Below, piece by piece: positions 13,701 through 28,100 of a DNA stretch of 64,000 bases. Origin of the DNA: Serinus canaria (lineage: Eukaryota; Chordata; Aves; Passeriformes; Fringillidae); assembly GCF_022539315.1 (NCBI RefSeq), contig NC_066316.1:3735501-3799500 (forward strand), in the 5' to 3' direction. The notes under the pieces were generated by a model, which was not told the origin of the DNA, searched no databases, and saw only the letters and a list, made by a program, of their open reading frames with translations. The translations under genes were made by a program, and so were the position numbers. The number at the start of each line of letters is the position of its first letter. Positions within the stretch are counted from its first letter, which is position 1.

Positions 13701-16069
13701 GAGACCTCCTTAGACACACTGCCCTCGTGCCTGCTGACTGTTCAATAGGGAATCCATGTTTGATTTGATGCAATTTATGGGTCATTATTAAATATGAATA
13801 CAAATAAATATTCTTTATTTTCTGCTGGATGATGGCCTCTCTCCAGATAATCTTCCAAGCTCAGAGTGAAGTTTACCACAGCTGACACCTCATTAGGGAA
13901 TTCCATGGCTGTCCCAGCTGGCAGGAGCCAACCAAACCCAACCCAAGCCATTCCTACCAGCATCCCTGAAAAAAGCTCATTATTCAAGATGTTATTCAAG
14001 GGACAACACAGAGAGGGGCTGTGCCAGAAGGGCAGGGGACAGGTACAGTACAGGCTGGGGGAAATCAAGGCAATTCCTGTGCCTCACAAGTCATGACAAA
14101 ATTCATACTAAAATTCTCTTGCAAAAATAGGAGGGAAAGAAAAATTGCTGACAGAAGTATGGAGCCCAGGCACTGCAGATTTGAGGTTTGTGGGGGGGAA
14201 AAAAAATCACTGTACTGTGTTTTTCCTTTTTGCCTCTCAAACGTCATGACCTTTCTTTCCCCAAAGTATTCTCCAAGAGTTTTTTGTTTCCAAAGAAAGA
14301 CAAAGATATTTCCGCAGACAATTCTGTAGGAAGCTCATCACTGTCTCACCAGCAGAACTGATTGCATATATAATTAGCAATTTTACCTTTCTTTAGTGAC
14401 TGCAAAATGACTTTCTTAAAAACCTCTTGCCCTACTCATTTCTGTCCTGCAGGAAAGGCTTTGCCAAAGCCCAATCAATTGTGAGGTATAAATCCATGAG
14501 CAATCAGGTTCCATTACTTCCCAGCTCAGGTCATTGAGCTGCCTTTGCAAAGCTGATCCCAGCGTCAGGTAAGGGGAGAAGTCCCTTTATGTGGTGGGGT
14601 GACCCTGCTTGGAGGCCATGTCCCCTCAGGCTGCTCCATCACTCCCCCCAGAAGAACAGTGTAGGGGGAAAATCTGGTGGGAAAAGTCTCATGCAAAGGA
14701 AAAAAAAAATATTATTCTCTTCTTTCCATCAGCAGGCAATGTGCAGCCACTTCCCAGGCTGTAGGATTTCAGGATGCATAGGGATTGCTCCAGATGACAA
14801 CATAATAATGAATGCCTCCCCTTCTTCTACTCTTTCCCAGCTTTTGCTGCTGATGTCATATGGAATGGGAGATCCCTTTAGGCAGCTTGAGTCTGTTGTC
14901 CTGGCTGTGTCCCATGCTCTCTCCCACCTCCAGGCACTGCTCAGAGCACTGGGGTCTGAGCAACTCCTTTTAGCTACCCAGACAAAGCCCAGCATTGTTG
15001 GGAAAATTAACTCCATCTCAGGCAGACCCAAAACAGCCAGAAAATTAACAAGCTTCTAAGAGGTACACATTTGGCTCAAAATTATTGTTTTCATAAAGCA
15101 TTTAATTTCACATATCCACGTGTGTCTAGTGCATGCAACCTTTCACTTTGAGCAGTAAGAAAATAGAATATAATATCCCAAGCTTTGTGAATGCACTTGA
15201 AAAAGCTGTCAAAACTCTGCTCTTAGAGGAAGGTTTATTTTCTTAGTCTGTCACCATAATCAGATCAGTGTCTTCAGCTCACTGCACTACGTTTCTCCCT
15301 GACAGCAGCAGCAGTCACAACAGCAGCCAGCTGGAGACATCAAAGCCAACTCTTGGGGCAGCACAGAGTCCATCCCCTGCACTGGGCTGTGCCAACCGCT
15401 CCAGCTTCCAGGAACTCTGCAGGGAGGACTGACAGGGCTACTGAGGCACTGACATGAGTTTTAGAAACCTGAGCTTCATCCCAAAGTCTGAAATCCCTGA
15501 CTCTTGTGGGTTTGATCACTGATGCCATCTTAAAGTACTTAATGGTCTGGAAACCTGTGGGAAGCCTGCACAGAGTGGTGCAATTGTCTGAATCTCCCTC
15601 AGGTGGGATATACCTGGTCCTCCCCTCCCTTTGGAATCTCCTGGCTTCCAGTGGTTGATAATGTGCCAGTTGCTGCCAGGCCTAAAGCACCACAATGCAA
15701 GGAAATCAGAGCAGACAAAGCCAACATTCTGCTCAGTGATGCCATCCACGGCACTTCAGTGAGGATTGCAGGGAAGGTAATGCCAGGGAAAGGGCACTGA
15801 CACCCACTCAGGCATGAGTGTGTATTGAAACAGGCCCCAAAGTGATGGTTGGAGGCACATCTCAGGGGGTTCTATTACCTCAGAGCTCTCAGAGAATGAC
15901 ACAATCCAGACAAAGGTGAAAAAAAAAATTTCTTCTTGTCCTAAAATAGTTGAGTTCCAAGCAAGACATTAGAAAAAAATATATCAGCATTACTCCCTTC
16001 AAAGTTGTGAACTTCAGCTCCTCTTTCCTTCCAAAAGCTTCATTAGGCAATTGGCTTCCTAGGAGTGAC

Positions 16070-16100
16070 ACAGAATCATTTTGCTGGAAAGGGCCACACC
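16070..16100 (-). repeat. Possible very short CR1 3' remnant
   Basis: ACACAGAATCATTTTGCTGG followed by AAAGGGCCAC resembles the CR1 reverse-complement terminus, but only about 30 bp can be aligned by eye. Confidence 0.3.
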
Positions 16101-19100
16101 AAAACATTCTTTTAATCTCCCCAGGTAAACTTTAAGAGACAGACTCAAGTATGGCAGTCAAGACATGGCAGAGCTGCACCAGGCTTCCTCTAGTGGCAGA
16201 TCTGCCAGAAAAGCCTTTGGTCAAAGACTCCAATGTCCATCAGCTGCAGCAGTGCAAGGTCAAGGTCAGATCCCATTGAATAAACAGCAAATATCCCTGG
16301 AAAGGGGGAAGAGAAGAGGCCACCTCCTTGTTCAATGCTCAGTTTTACTAATGGAATGCTACAGAGGGAGGAGCAGGTTGAAAACAGAGACAACACACTC
16401 TCCAGGCCTTCATGTGACAGCAGTGCATTTCATTGTCCAGACTCTCCTTAAACAGCAGGTTTTGAATGTCCTGGTCCAGACAGTTCTTTGGTGTGACTTT
16501 AACACCAGCCAGCTCCCCAGCCAGTGAGATGTCTGCAGCTTAGGGTAGAACACGACTGGGTGAAGTTCCTGTGTGTATTCAAATCCATCCTGTCCTCACT
16601 CAGCCAGGGACTTGTTCATGGAACCCAGCTGGGTTTCTTATTTATAGCCAAATTAATTGCCCAGCACAAGCCAGCTTGTACTGGAACATGGAACTCTTGT
16701 AAGAGCCATTTCTGTGCCCTTCCCTCATACATGGATTACTGCTGCCTTGCAGGACAGCCAGCATCAGCTGATACACCTGGGGCAGCTGCAGCACAAGTCA
16801 AGAGCTGCCTGTACGCTTTCTTGTTCCTGTGAGGACTTTCCAAGAGGACAAAACCCCAGCTATCCTCTTGATTTTATTATAAACCTTCCCACCACTGCAG
16901 TAGCCACTGGCATGCAGCCATGCCCACAGCATGCCTTCTGCAGGTGAAATCCCTATGGACAAGCCTGGAGGCAAGATGGAGTCCAGCCCAAAGAAAGAGA
17001 GAATCCTCCTGTCCAGGGTTGCCCTTCCTGCCAACTGTAGGAGCGTGTGTATTTCATCAGGGTCTGTCCTTATTTTTCAAAGTGCAGTAGAAGAACCAGG
17101 AGTATTGCTCACACTTTACCACTTCTCTTTAGCTCTCTGTAAGAGGCTTTCTAGAGGAAGGAGTATCTCCTTTTAACAAAGGCAATTCTTTGACAGAGCA
17201 TTGCTCTGATTCATCATTTTCATCCTTTGTGTGTTTACAAAACTCATGCCACCCTTCAAACAACCCTTTTGCCACCAGATCCTGAGAGTCTCGATCAATA
17301 TTCCACTCAGTCCCTTACACAACTATTTTTTTTTTAAGTGTAAACCTCCAGAAGAGATTTTAGCTTAATGCCAGAATGGCTTGAACTTTTCTCCAGCCTG
17401 AACCAGCTGATTTCCAGTGGCAGCTGGGGGAAGCTAAGGGTGAGATCAGCTATCCCTGCTCTGAAATGAAGCTCACAGAGGTGTAACTCTCACTTAATCC
17501 AGCCTCCTTTTCATCACAGGTATTAAGGATTCATCTTCAAGCACTTATGCTCTTCTGTTTAATCTTCCCTTATCTCCCGAGTGGCCGTCGAGCAGCCTCT
17601 TGGAATTAAGAGGGCTCAGTGCTAATAAGCTCAGGAACAGCTCTGGTTTGGAAATGCCATGGAAGACTCCTCAGCCTCTCCAAAGCACCTCCTGGAATCG
17701 CTTCCCTTTGCAATGCCATATCCACAGATCCCCTGCTCCACACCCAGCTCATCAGATGAAGGCAGAGAACAAGCAAACTTCCAGAGGCTGCAAGTCAGGG
17801 AACGCTGGTCCCACGTTGGCTGCTGTCCTGGATGGCAGCCAGGGCCCACAGAGAGCAAAGGGGCTGAGTGCTCACCCAAAAGCTGCTGCCTTCAGTGGAA
17901 CAGGGATGGGAGACACTGACTGATACCTGCTTTTACACACTGCTTTCACCCTGCTCCTGTGGGGGGAGCTGGGGTGGTTGGGGCTTTGCTGGGCTGCAGA
18001 GTTCCTCTGCACTAACATGGGCTCAGGAGGAGATTTCCTGCACATAAACCCTAGTCAAACCAGGAAATCTCTTGTGCTGGTTTTGTGCCTCTGGTATTAC
18101 AAGCTGCCTGTCTGGCAGCTTGAGCAGGAGATCCTTTCAGTATTACTAAAGCAATAAAGAGTTGGAAAGGAAAGATGAGAAAGGACAATGTGGATTTTTG
18201 CAAGGGGAGAGAGCAGGAAGGGCCAGGAGAGTGTCAGGAAAGCCAGAGAGGGACATTTGGGTATATCCTCACTGCACAGCTCTCCCAGGCTGTAAGCCAG
18301 GTTTTATCCCATTCCTCACATCCATCTGAACACTCTTTTCTGTGGTTCTGGAAGAGTCAGGTCTGAAACTTTCGTTTTGTTTAGGGAGGGAGAATTTTTT
18401 GTAAATTAATGCAGCTGAATCCAGGAGGGCCACAGATCCTTCCCCAAGGAGCCAACATCCATCCCTCCATCAATGTAACTGACCACAAACTATTGTAGAT
18501 CACACACAAGCACAGTATTTACCCAAAAACCCCTCAGACCCCCAAAAAAGTGAGGACCTGTTAATTTAGGCAGGATGTCAGTACATCTGCACTCTCACAC
18601 AGGCTGCCTTCAGCAGTTTGATCGGAACACAACACACAGAATTGGAACAGAGCCCTACCCATAAGCAGTAAAATATATTCATTCTTGGCTCATGTTTCCA
18701 CAAACCCTAGCACAAGAGTTGGGTTTCGTGGTGACAGCCATTCTGCACTTATTGCAAAAGAAACACCCTAAAATAGATTTAAAACTCTACCTACAAATCA
18801 AAGGTGTGCCAAACGTGTGCAGAGCTGAGATCCCCAAGCAACACAGCCTTGTGCTCTTAGAACTGCCCTGTTACTCCCGGGATATAAATGATAAAGACAT
18901 CATATTACACAGAAAGGAATGAAAAAAATCCCTTCACAACACACAAAAATCCCTTCTAGTGACTTACTGGCAGGCCCAGGAGATAAGAAACAGAAGATAA
19001 GTGAAGGCAAGCACCCCAAGAGCATTTCAAATACCAGTCCCAGTCTAGAAGAAGAAAATCTATTATTCTTCTCAGGAGAAGGAATCAGGCTCTCTATTGT

Positions 19101-22100
19101 CTCCAAGCATGGAAAAAAGAACAATATCTCAAGACGGGGTTTGTACTTCTTGGGAAACAGATGGGAAAGCTGTTTTGACATTTTTTGGTTGAAATTTTCT
19201 CAGAAAAAAAAAATCACTATTTTGCCAATAAATCACATTTTTCATAGCATTCGTGCTCTGACCTAATATAGAAAAAGAATATCTGTAGATGTGAGAACAG
19301 AGAGTTTTTCAGAAGTGATCCCACATTATTTGATTGGGTGTTACATCTCTGCAAATACTGCAACAATAACAGAAATGAACACACCCAAGACTTTCTTCAG
19401 AGCCTTGTAAATGTGCTTCTCTACTAATTCACACTACAAACATTGCCCATTTAAGACCAGGTGTTTTAGTTCAGTAGAGTTGGAAGTGGTTGAGAGGGTG
19501 TCTGAATCCACTGCTACCCTGAGCCACCCAGAGCAGTCTGACAGGGAAAGGACAGATGTACCCACCCAACTCCTGATCTCTAGACAAGAGCAATAAATAA
19601 GTCCTGTGGCAGAAATCCACAGGCTAGGAGGGAGCAGCCTGTGAACACACACCAAAAAAAACACAGTTTAACCCAACGAAACCTCCAGAATCACATTATA
19701 CTCCATGTCAGGTTGATTTGCTTAAGCAGCAATGGCAATAAACAGTTTTTGTACAACTTTAGTGAGGCTTCTCAGCCAAATTTCAGGGATTCTGAATCAA
19801 ATGCCAGAGAAAGCAATGGAAAAATTCCCAATGCATTGAAAGGTCTTTAGACATGAGCCATCAACCATAATGTCTTGGCAGAGCTACTCTTATAAACACC
19901 AGTAAAAATACTGACAATTTGGGAAACCTCCTTTTTTGCCTGTTAGTTACCTTATCCCAGATAGGCTCTAGAAATAGTGATTAAAATGTCTATACATTCA
20001 ATCTGAAGTATGGAAGTAACCCACTATAAATCAGCCTCATGTCCAGTTAAGACCATGTATGCAAGATCAATTTATTTAGGAACAATGTGATTGTTCGATT
20101 TCTAACCCAACATCAGATTTTCCTAGAAGAAGATGTTGTCCTTCATGTTTCACCACTAGAATACATAAAACACCTTTTTTCCCCTTTTCACCGAAGAGAT
20201 TAAATGCATTTATGACTGCAACCTACTTCTCTACCAAACTGTTACAAGAGACATTTTTACTAGGCTTAATTAAAACTCATGTTAATAAGATAAAGTGTAG
20301 TAAACTAACTATAGCTAATAGTTTATTGTAAGAAAAAAAATGCTATATAGGTGCAGTTCCCCCACAGTAAAGGAAAAAAAGCACAAGAACTGCATTTGCA
20401 GCACAGATCTGCTTTCCTGGTCAAGCCCAGCCCACAGGAGGCCAAGCCTGCTCTAGAGCCCGCTCCCTGCAGGAGAACATGGATTACATGACCTTTCTAC
20501 CATTTTGTTGGTTTGGCATCACCACCCTTCAGGTTTTTAAAGCTCATTCCAGCCTCTGCTCCTCACAGGGACCAGTGAAACAGGCTAAAGCAAGCACAGC
20601 CCTGTGGCTCCCTGGCTGGAGGGAATGAATACCTTTCAGGTATGGATCACATGCTATGACAGAGGTGTATGGTCAAGAACATCTACAGTGTTTTATAGGA
20701 CATAAAGGAGAAAATGGGCTGTAATAAATTGTAAAAGTTATGCCTTTTAGCATCTGGATGGCCACTTTGGAAATTTAAGACCTCACCTTTAAAAAGTGAA
20801 ACAACTGAGCTATAATTCACTTTTATTTCATTCCCCATCAAAGATTTTCACTCCACATACACCACCTTTTTTTTTTTTTCCAAAAGCTGTCAAGAACATA
20901 AGAAATTTTGCCTTGAAGAAAAACACAGCTATTTCTTTCCATCTTACAACATTGTGTGTTTCAATCCAGACAGAGTTGCAGCAGTTCCATTTATGCAAAT
21001 TATATTTCAGGAGAATCCATCAAAGCAGGGAATGATTGTTGTGTGGGAGAAAGGCTAATGCTCCAGAAAGGATTCTGGAAGGTAAATATTCCAGGAAGGA
21101 CTCGGAGAGCCATCCTACACTGTAGGCTCACCTCCTGCACAAGGCTGAAGCAGCTTCAGCACTGAGCTTATCTACTTCAGCCTTTCCAAAATGTGATTTC
21201 ATGGTCACAGAGTGTCTCATTCAACCCATTTCTGAGCACATGGCAGCTGGGTCCAATGTTGGGGTTATTTTGCCATTTCTTCCCTTACATTTTCAGGTCT
21301 CCAGGCAGAGCAGCACCTGAACCATGGATACCTTGAAGAAGCAAAGTGACATCTCTCCTGGACCAGCCCCAGTGGTTGCCATTTCTTCAAAAGCCCATTT
21401 TTACTGCTGCTTGGGTAAAAGATGTTTGTGCAAAACTCTGAAGTGCCTCCATTTCTATACAGAGCTTATAGACAGACTTTTGTTAACCCAAAGTAAAGCC
21501 ACAGTACAGGTTCTTCACGCTTCCTTTTTTTGGAGAAGTGGAAAACCTTTGCAGCTCCTTCACCCCCAACGATGCAGTGAAGGCTTCCCCTGCTTCACCC
21601 AGCAGTTTATTGTGGTGTGTATCACAGGTTCCTTCCTATGAGCCTGCAAACTCCCATGAAACACTGAGTGAGACCTAGTTCTCCTGACTTTGGATCAATC
21701 CAAGGTCACACACTCATCTTTATAAGGAAATTAATACTTTTTAGGATCCCAGCCCTTTGGGTCTCATTTTGCCTTGGGAAGCTTCCCAACAGAATGTGGG
21801 TTTAAGCAGTATTTTATGCTTCCTTTCCCAATCAATACGCCATAAAACACACGCTGAGGTCCCTCTCCCAGCTCCAAGGAGCCTCCCAGCATCGCAGCCG
21901 GGAGTACTTGATCTTCCTTCGTGCCTTTGCCTGCAGAGTGGCCTCCCGTGGTGCCCTCAGCTGGAGGACAAAGCTGTGTCATTGCAGAGGGCTGCGAACG
22001 AGCCGCTGATTACAGAGCGCAATTAAGAGACATCGTGCCGGTCCCTGCAGGCTGGTGCATCACAACCTTCCACACTCCAAAGGTCAGACGAAGTGAGCAC

Positions 22101-25100
22101 AGTGGGAAGTTGGATCCCTGTCACCGGGAAGCTCATTGCAAGCAGGTTCTTGTCTTTTGGGAAAGGCACGTAGAAACATTTAGATTTAATTGCAAGTGGC
22201 AAACCAGAATGCCAACGAGATGACAGCAAGCTGGTCCTATGCAAGCATATGAGATTCAGTCTCCAGCTGGAGCCAGGGAAAAAAAAAAAAACAACAAACC
22301 CAACAGTAAGAGCTTAGGAAGGTGATAAACTTCTGTCCAAGGATATAAGGGCATTCCTTAGCTGCAAGTGTGGCTTGCATGTATTCTTTGTCTTTGAGAC
22401 ACTTATCTCAAGCAGGCTTTACACCACAAGTCTGATGTGGCTTTCACTTACACTACATTTATAGCACTTTTCTGCAAAGTTTGACAACATTGGAGTTTGG
22501 AAAAGCAAAGCTCCACATGAGTTTTCAGATCTCTGCAATTTAGGCATGTCCTTCCATATTTTGGATTTCTGTCTGAAACAGAGGCTTACAAGATTACAGC
22601 CCCCTGTGAGCAAAGCCAAATGGAATAACAGCAAACACCTAACACCAGTCCAAGTCCTTTCCCACTCTGCCTGCACACCCCTGCTCCCAGCTGTGACCAC
22701 AGGGATAAAGGCAGGCTGATGCTACAGACCTCATGGGCTAAGCTTTGTCTCTGTAAATAAAACCAGTGCTATTTTTTCTTTGAACAACCTTTAGCAGCTT
22801 GATCCTGCCTCTGGGAATGATATTTCCTTTACAGAAACACATTGGAAGGATAATTCACACAGCCCCACTAAGAGCTGAGGAAAACCTCCAGACAGAGCAG
22901 ACCCAGAAGGTGAGTGCCACTCACTTTGATCTGCAAACCCTCACATTTTTGCTCCAATTCTGCAAACTTCAAAAATCTGAAGTTGTTGCAAACTTCTTAT
23001 GCCAGGATGCAACCTTGCTAAATTTGTTGTATGGGGACTATTCAAGGAATAAACTTGTAAATAAATTTCTCTTTTTCCCCCTATGTCTTCAAGGGGTTTG
23101 ATGGAGTGTCTGCTGATATTTGGGCCAACAGTTGCCAGAGGCTTACAACTGCAGAGTAACTCCCACACCAAACTAGAAGTGCTGGGTTTGCACAGTCTGA
23201 TCAGAGAGAGAAAGACTGACACTCTTAAAAATATTTCTGCTCAGACTTTCCCTTCTGTCTCAGAGGAATAAAATGTTTTCCAATGAGGCTGAATTTCCCC
23301 TTTTGTGGTGCCTTCACATCATTCTCTAAGGCTCCAGAGGCAAAAGATTAAAAAACAAATTCTTTCATGTCTAATTTCAGTTTAACTTCTGTTATGACTC
23401 CCTGTCTCTGGCCTTGTACCAGGATTTCCTCTGCCTTCTGAAGCAAGAGTAAACTCAAGTATTAAATAAAACCTTCTATTTAAAAAGAAAACAATTGAAC
23501 TTTTCATGTGTAAATCTACACATTTGTTCTAGAAATTTAGTACTGATCTATCATCTCTAACACCTCTATCAAAAAATCCCATGCTGAATAAAACTGAGGG
23601 CTTTTCCCCCTTTGTTGACAATACAACAAATAAATTCAAAACAAGAGACAACTGTGCACAGACAATGTGAGAGTCAGAGCAGATGAAGAGTTAATAAAGA
23701 AAAGCTGATTTCCTGTCCATTTTCTGTGCCTGAGTTGTCCTCTCCTGTTTCAATATGCATATTGTACTCTGATTTCAGAGAGATCACAAACCCTTGCAGA
23801 CACTGGTCCCTGTGTCACAGGCAGGTGGGTCCTGCACAAGCAGGACCTGCTGAGACATCCCCTGCCCCAGCAGCACAGAGTTACAAAGTCATCCCTCACA
23901 GCTAACAGGGAGAAGAGAGGACACAGAACAAAAAGGGAGACAATTCAGACAGAAAAGATAAACTGAGGACACAGCACAGCCTTGATCTCCAGCTGATCTC
24001 CTGCCCTCAGCACTGCTGGAAACTCTGGCTGAAGCATGGCAGACTCACATGGAGCAGTCCCAGTTTCATGCACTTGGAAATGGAAGGCGCTGCTGGCAGA
24101 GGCTTAAGGCACAGCCACGAGCTCAGGAGCAAGCTGGAGCCAGCTGAGCTACCTCAGGTGGCAGACATGGCCCCTCACACACTCAGTTGTGGAGGCTGAG
24201 CTCATTCCAGCCATGCTGAGAGCTCTCCATGCCTTGGCAGGGATTTGGGCACAAAAGCAGCAGATCAGGGAGGGATGGATCTGCTGGAGTGGCCAGTGAG
24301 ATCTGCAGCCACTATCAGAGCCTGTAGCTGCAGTGCTGCTAAGTCTGTCAAAGGAGGTATGAAATCATACCCAGTTAGGTCATTCTGAGAGTTGCAAATA
24401 TCACTGTACATGAATCATCACAATATAAATGTGATACTCTAAATGTTTTTCAAAATAATCTTTTAGGTGCCTAGGATCTGAAGTATGCAGAAAGAAGTTT
24501 AAAATGCTGGAGCAGAAGACAGGAGAAACTTGTCCTCTTTGTTCTTGCCAGAACGATGCTCCAAATTCCCCAGGAAGTACATTGCCCTAAAAAGCACAAA
24601 CACTATTTCCAAATGAGCTTAAAATCCCACCAGGCACACATATGCTCCCAGACACCGAGCTCCAGAACACCAGGAGAAACTCCTCAAAGATTTCCAGCAT
24701 AACTTTTCCTTACTGTGTTGTATGCAAAGCCCACAGGCCATTTCTGACCGCACCCTTGCAGGTGTGGAGCCCCATTCTCACACCTCATCCACAGTGTGGC
24801 AACACTGGCTTAAAGAGGATGCTGAAAATGCAGCAGAATGCACAGGACAACAGCCCAGCATGTTCTCCTCCAGGGCATAAGTGTGGGACTGTTCCCTAAG
24901 TCACCTTTTTAGTTCAGGTAACAACAGTGCAGAGCCAAGGCCCCAGCACTGCACAGCCCCAGGAGCAAGGGCATTTCAGGGGCTGAATATGGGGATATGG
25001 CATTTAAAAAGGAGTAACTTCTGGCTGTATAATTACAAACTGCATCATTATGCATGTGCACGACCAAAGGAGAGGACAAACTGAGGTCACCCAGGAAACT

Positions 25101-28100
25101 TTGATGCTGGCATTTCTTCACCTCAGAGCATCTGACTTTGCAGCTTTAATAATATTCTTGTCATGAAGGGGTTTTGTTTAATTTATATATAGATTATGGG
25201 TTGCTGTCCATTGGCAGACACCCACAGTATTGGCTGAATGCAGTTTAAACAGCAAACCTTCCCTCTGTTGGGAACACCTGTTTCAGCCAGAAGAGCATTT
25301 CACTGCAGGTGTTAAACTCTGAATGAAATAGGAACCTGTTTTGATTCTGTGATCTGCCCAGGGATGAAAACATCATTTATTGTACCCATCAAAAATTACT
25401 AACTTGATGGTTATGGAATGGGGAATGGTGCATATGACCTTTGTTTTAAACTACCATTGCAGACTTTAAATAGGTTTCACAAAAGTTATTGTTATTAACA
25501 TGAATATTACAGGAATTAAATCAGCCCCTTACAGTCAGTTATCACAGTGCTTAAACAAAGCTGATATCTGCTGAGGTATCAAGAACTCTGTTGTTCCTAA
25601 AGGAAGACTTGGAGACAAATCTGTTGCCTGGTAGAGACAATGGTGAAGATATCACCAGAGTTAATGAATGGTTTTAAATGAGACAGAATCCTACAGCTTG
25701 TCCTGTGATTAAATGGGCACAAGGTGACCTTTGCCTCTGCCACACCTGGCTGCTGGGTGCTGGCTGGGAGGTGCTGGGGCACCAGGAGGCACAGGGGGCA
25801 CTGTCCTGTCCCACAGGCTGTGAACCTGCAGCCACCCATCAGAGTTAATGCCACATTTACAGCCAAGGCTAGGGAGCAACACAAGGGAACAAATTCCTAA
25901 GGCACAATGGACTGCATTTCTTTGAAGACACCCCATTTTAATTTCTGAATGAGGAGTGAATAAACTGTTTGGCCATTCAGAAGGAAGGAACACGACCCAG
26001 TCACATCCCACTCTGTTGATTTGCTATTCATCTTTCTTTGGTGCCCCCCCGCTGGGATCAGTGCTAGTGGGTCTCACATTTGCTGTGCATATTTAATTTT
26101 TTTGTCACTGGAGGAAAAAGTAGTGAGTCTGGAAAAGGTCTGGTCTGGAAGAGCTGCAGTACACACAGCAGGGATCAGTGGTTCCCTAAGGATGTCCCCT
26201 TGCAGCGTGTCCCAGGCCCTGGTCAAAGTACCAGCTCCAGGTTCCAGACAAGTGCTTGTGCTTTGGCTTTTTCTGGGAAGAAAGGGGTGAGTTTTGATGG
26301 TGTGCAGAATCTTTTAACAGCCTCCCACTCCTCACAGTCCCAGTGAAGAGATGTCAGGGCCCTGAGTGCCCTATGAGGGGCCACTCTCCTCTTTACTCCA
26401 TTTAATGTGCTAAATGCCACCTCATGAGCTACAGTACCTTTTACAGAAATCAATGTAAAACTAAGTTACTAAGCATGTGAAATTGGCTACAAATAGCAAA
26501 GGCATTCTTCCAGGGAAGAGCCACATTTTTTTCTATCATGCCATAGTTTTCAGCTATTATTGTCATTTCTTAAATATAAGTATATATAGTTGGTGCTAAA
26601 CTGAGTTTACAGCCTGTTGTAATTCCATGCTCTCATCTATTTTTCTGCCCCAGCAAGCCTAACTGCCAAAACCAGGAAAAATCCACCCCATTCACAAAGA
26701 GAAAATCATTAAGCCTGCTTCTACCTATATAGCAACTTAAATACCATAAATGTTAATACTGAGCATTGCAAAGGGCACTTGGATATGTACTGTGCTGCCT
26801 CCACTGATTCAGGATATGCAATAACTGTGCAATACAAGTCACTAAAGACTCCAAAAGCTACTGGAAATGGAGCATGTCTGGACCTGTGGAGCACCATGCC
26901 AATGCTGTGTTATCCAGCTTTTTACCTGGCAGCTGGCCAAACCCAATAAAACTAATTACCATGAGATGCTTTTATACAAATGGAAAGCCTGCAGTTCGAG
27001 ACAATCCAAGTGCTGAGCTCTGTGCAACAGGCAAACACCAGTGCCAGTTGTTTTTTTCTTGTGGACAAAGGGGCAATTTGCTCCTGCTCACTCCAACAGA
27101 GAAAGTCACAGCTCTGTTCTCTGGATCTGCTGCTCCTGGGAGACAGCAGCAGAGAGGACCTGACTATCACTGCTATGATAGAGATGACTCCCTTGGTGCA
27201 CTGAAACACTTGCAGATCCCCTTTCATTCTATGCAATTTTTAGTTGCTTTTTGCAGATGATATTTTTTTTCACACATCCTTCAATCTGCCACTGCCATAA
27301 GGTTTCATCCAGTCAGGTCCAACATGCAGACACAATTTCCTGTTACAGAGACTCCCACAGACTCCTTCAACCCAGCATGGATGTAGAAGCTTTCTAAAAA
27401 TCCTCTACTCCCTGCCAAAGCTTTTGGAATTCACACAGAAAAGATCACATGGCATGTGACAGGGCTCACTAGTGTGACCCAGAGCTCCTGACAGGGGAGC
27501 AGAGACACAAATAAAGCTGCTAAAGCAGTTCTGGTGCCCCCAGCCACCACACCCAGAACTGGTTGCCACCAGCACCACAGCACATCCCAGTCTCACACCC
27601 AGGATTCTGTTGGAATCAAAAAGCTGTTGATATTCACCCTGATCCTCTGAAAAATGTTTTTCATTTGAAATGAAAAAACAACAGAGAACAAGAGTCTTTG
27701 CTCAGGATGACAAAAGCAGGAAGATTATTTGATCTGGAGAGTAAATCTGTCTCCTCCATAGGCTTTGATATTTGGGATGGCACTGAGCAGCCATTTTCAC
27801 AGTTCCACAAATTCTCTTCCTGGTCCGTGACTACAGACAACACCATCACTGTTGGACACTCCCATCCCATCTCCCAGTTCACACCTAACTCACCTTTACA
27901 CTACTGTACAGACAATAGCAAAGTGGTTCCCTCAACTCCACTGGACTGCCTCACCCTGTGCCTGAATCCAGCCACGTGCTCCAGAGCCCCCTGGCTTAGG
28001 GCTGGGGCTGCCCACTGCTCCCCACACACATCCATGGATTATGGCTTTAGGGGCAGAACACATCATTTGCTGCTGGAAAGGCAGCTGGAAAGTTTGGTGC

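Larger units (their letters stand above)
4204..16069. other. Intergenic sequence, no gene seen
   Basis: Ordinary AT-moderate DNA with a perfect hairpin (7683), a purine-rich stretch near 8385-8440, one 217-codon open frame on the plus strand (10479-11132) without recognisable domains, and one exon-like segment (14525-14568). Nothing identifies a gene. Confidence 0.7.

Noticed and set aside
15693..15775. Plus-strand open segment ending GGGAAG|GTAATG (KANILLSDAIHGTSV...)
   Set aside because: It reads well as protein, but the upstream AG has no pyrimidine tract and there is no partner exon.
27893..27903. Minus-strand consensus donor GTAAAG|GTGAGT
   Set aside because: The nearest acceptor would make an exon of about 10 nt, with no supporting partner.
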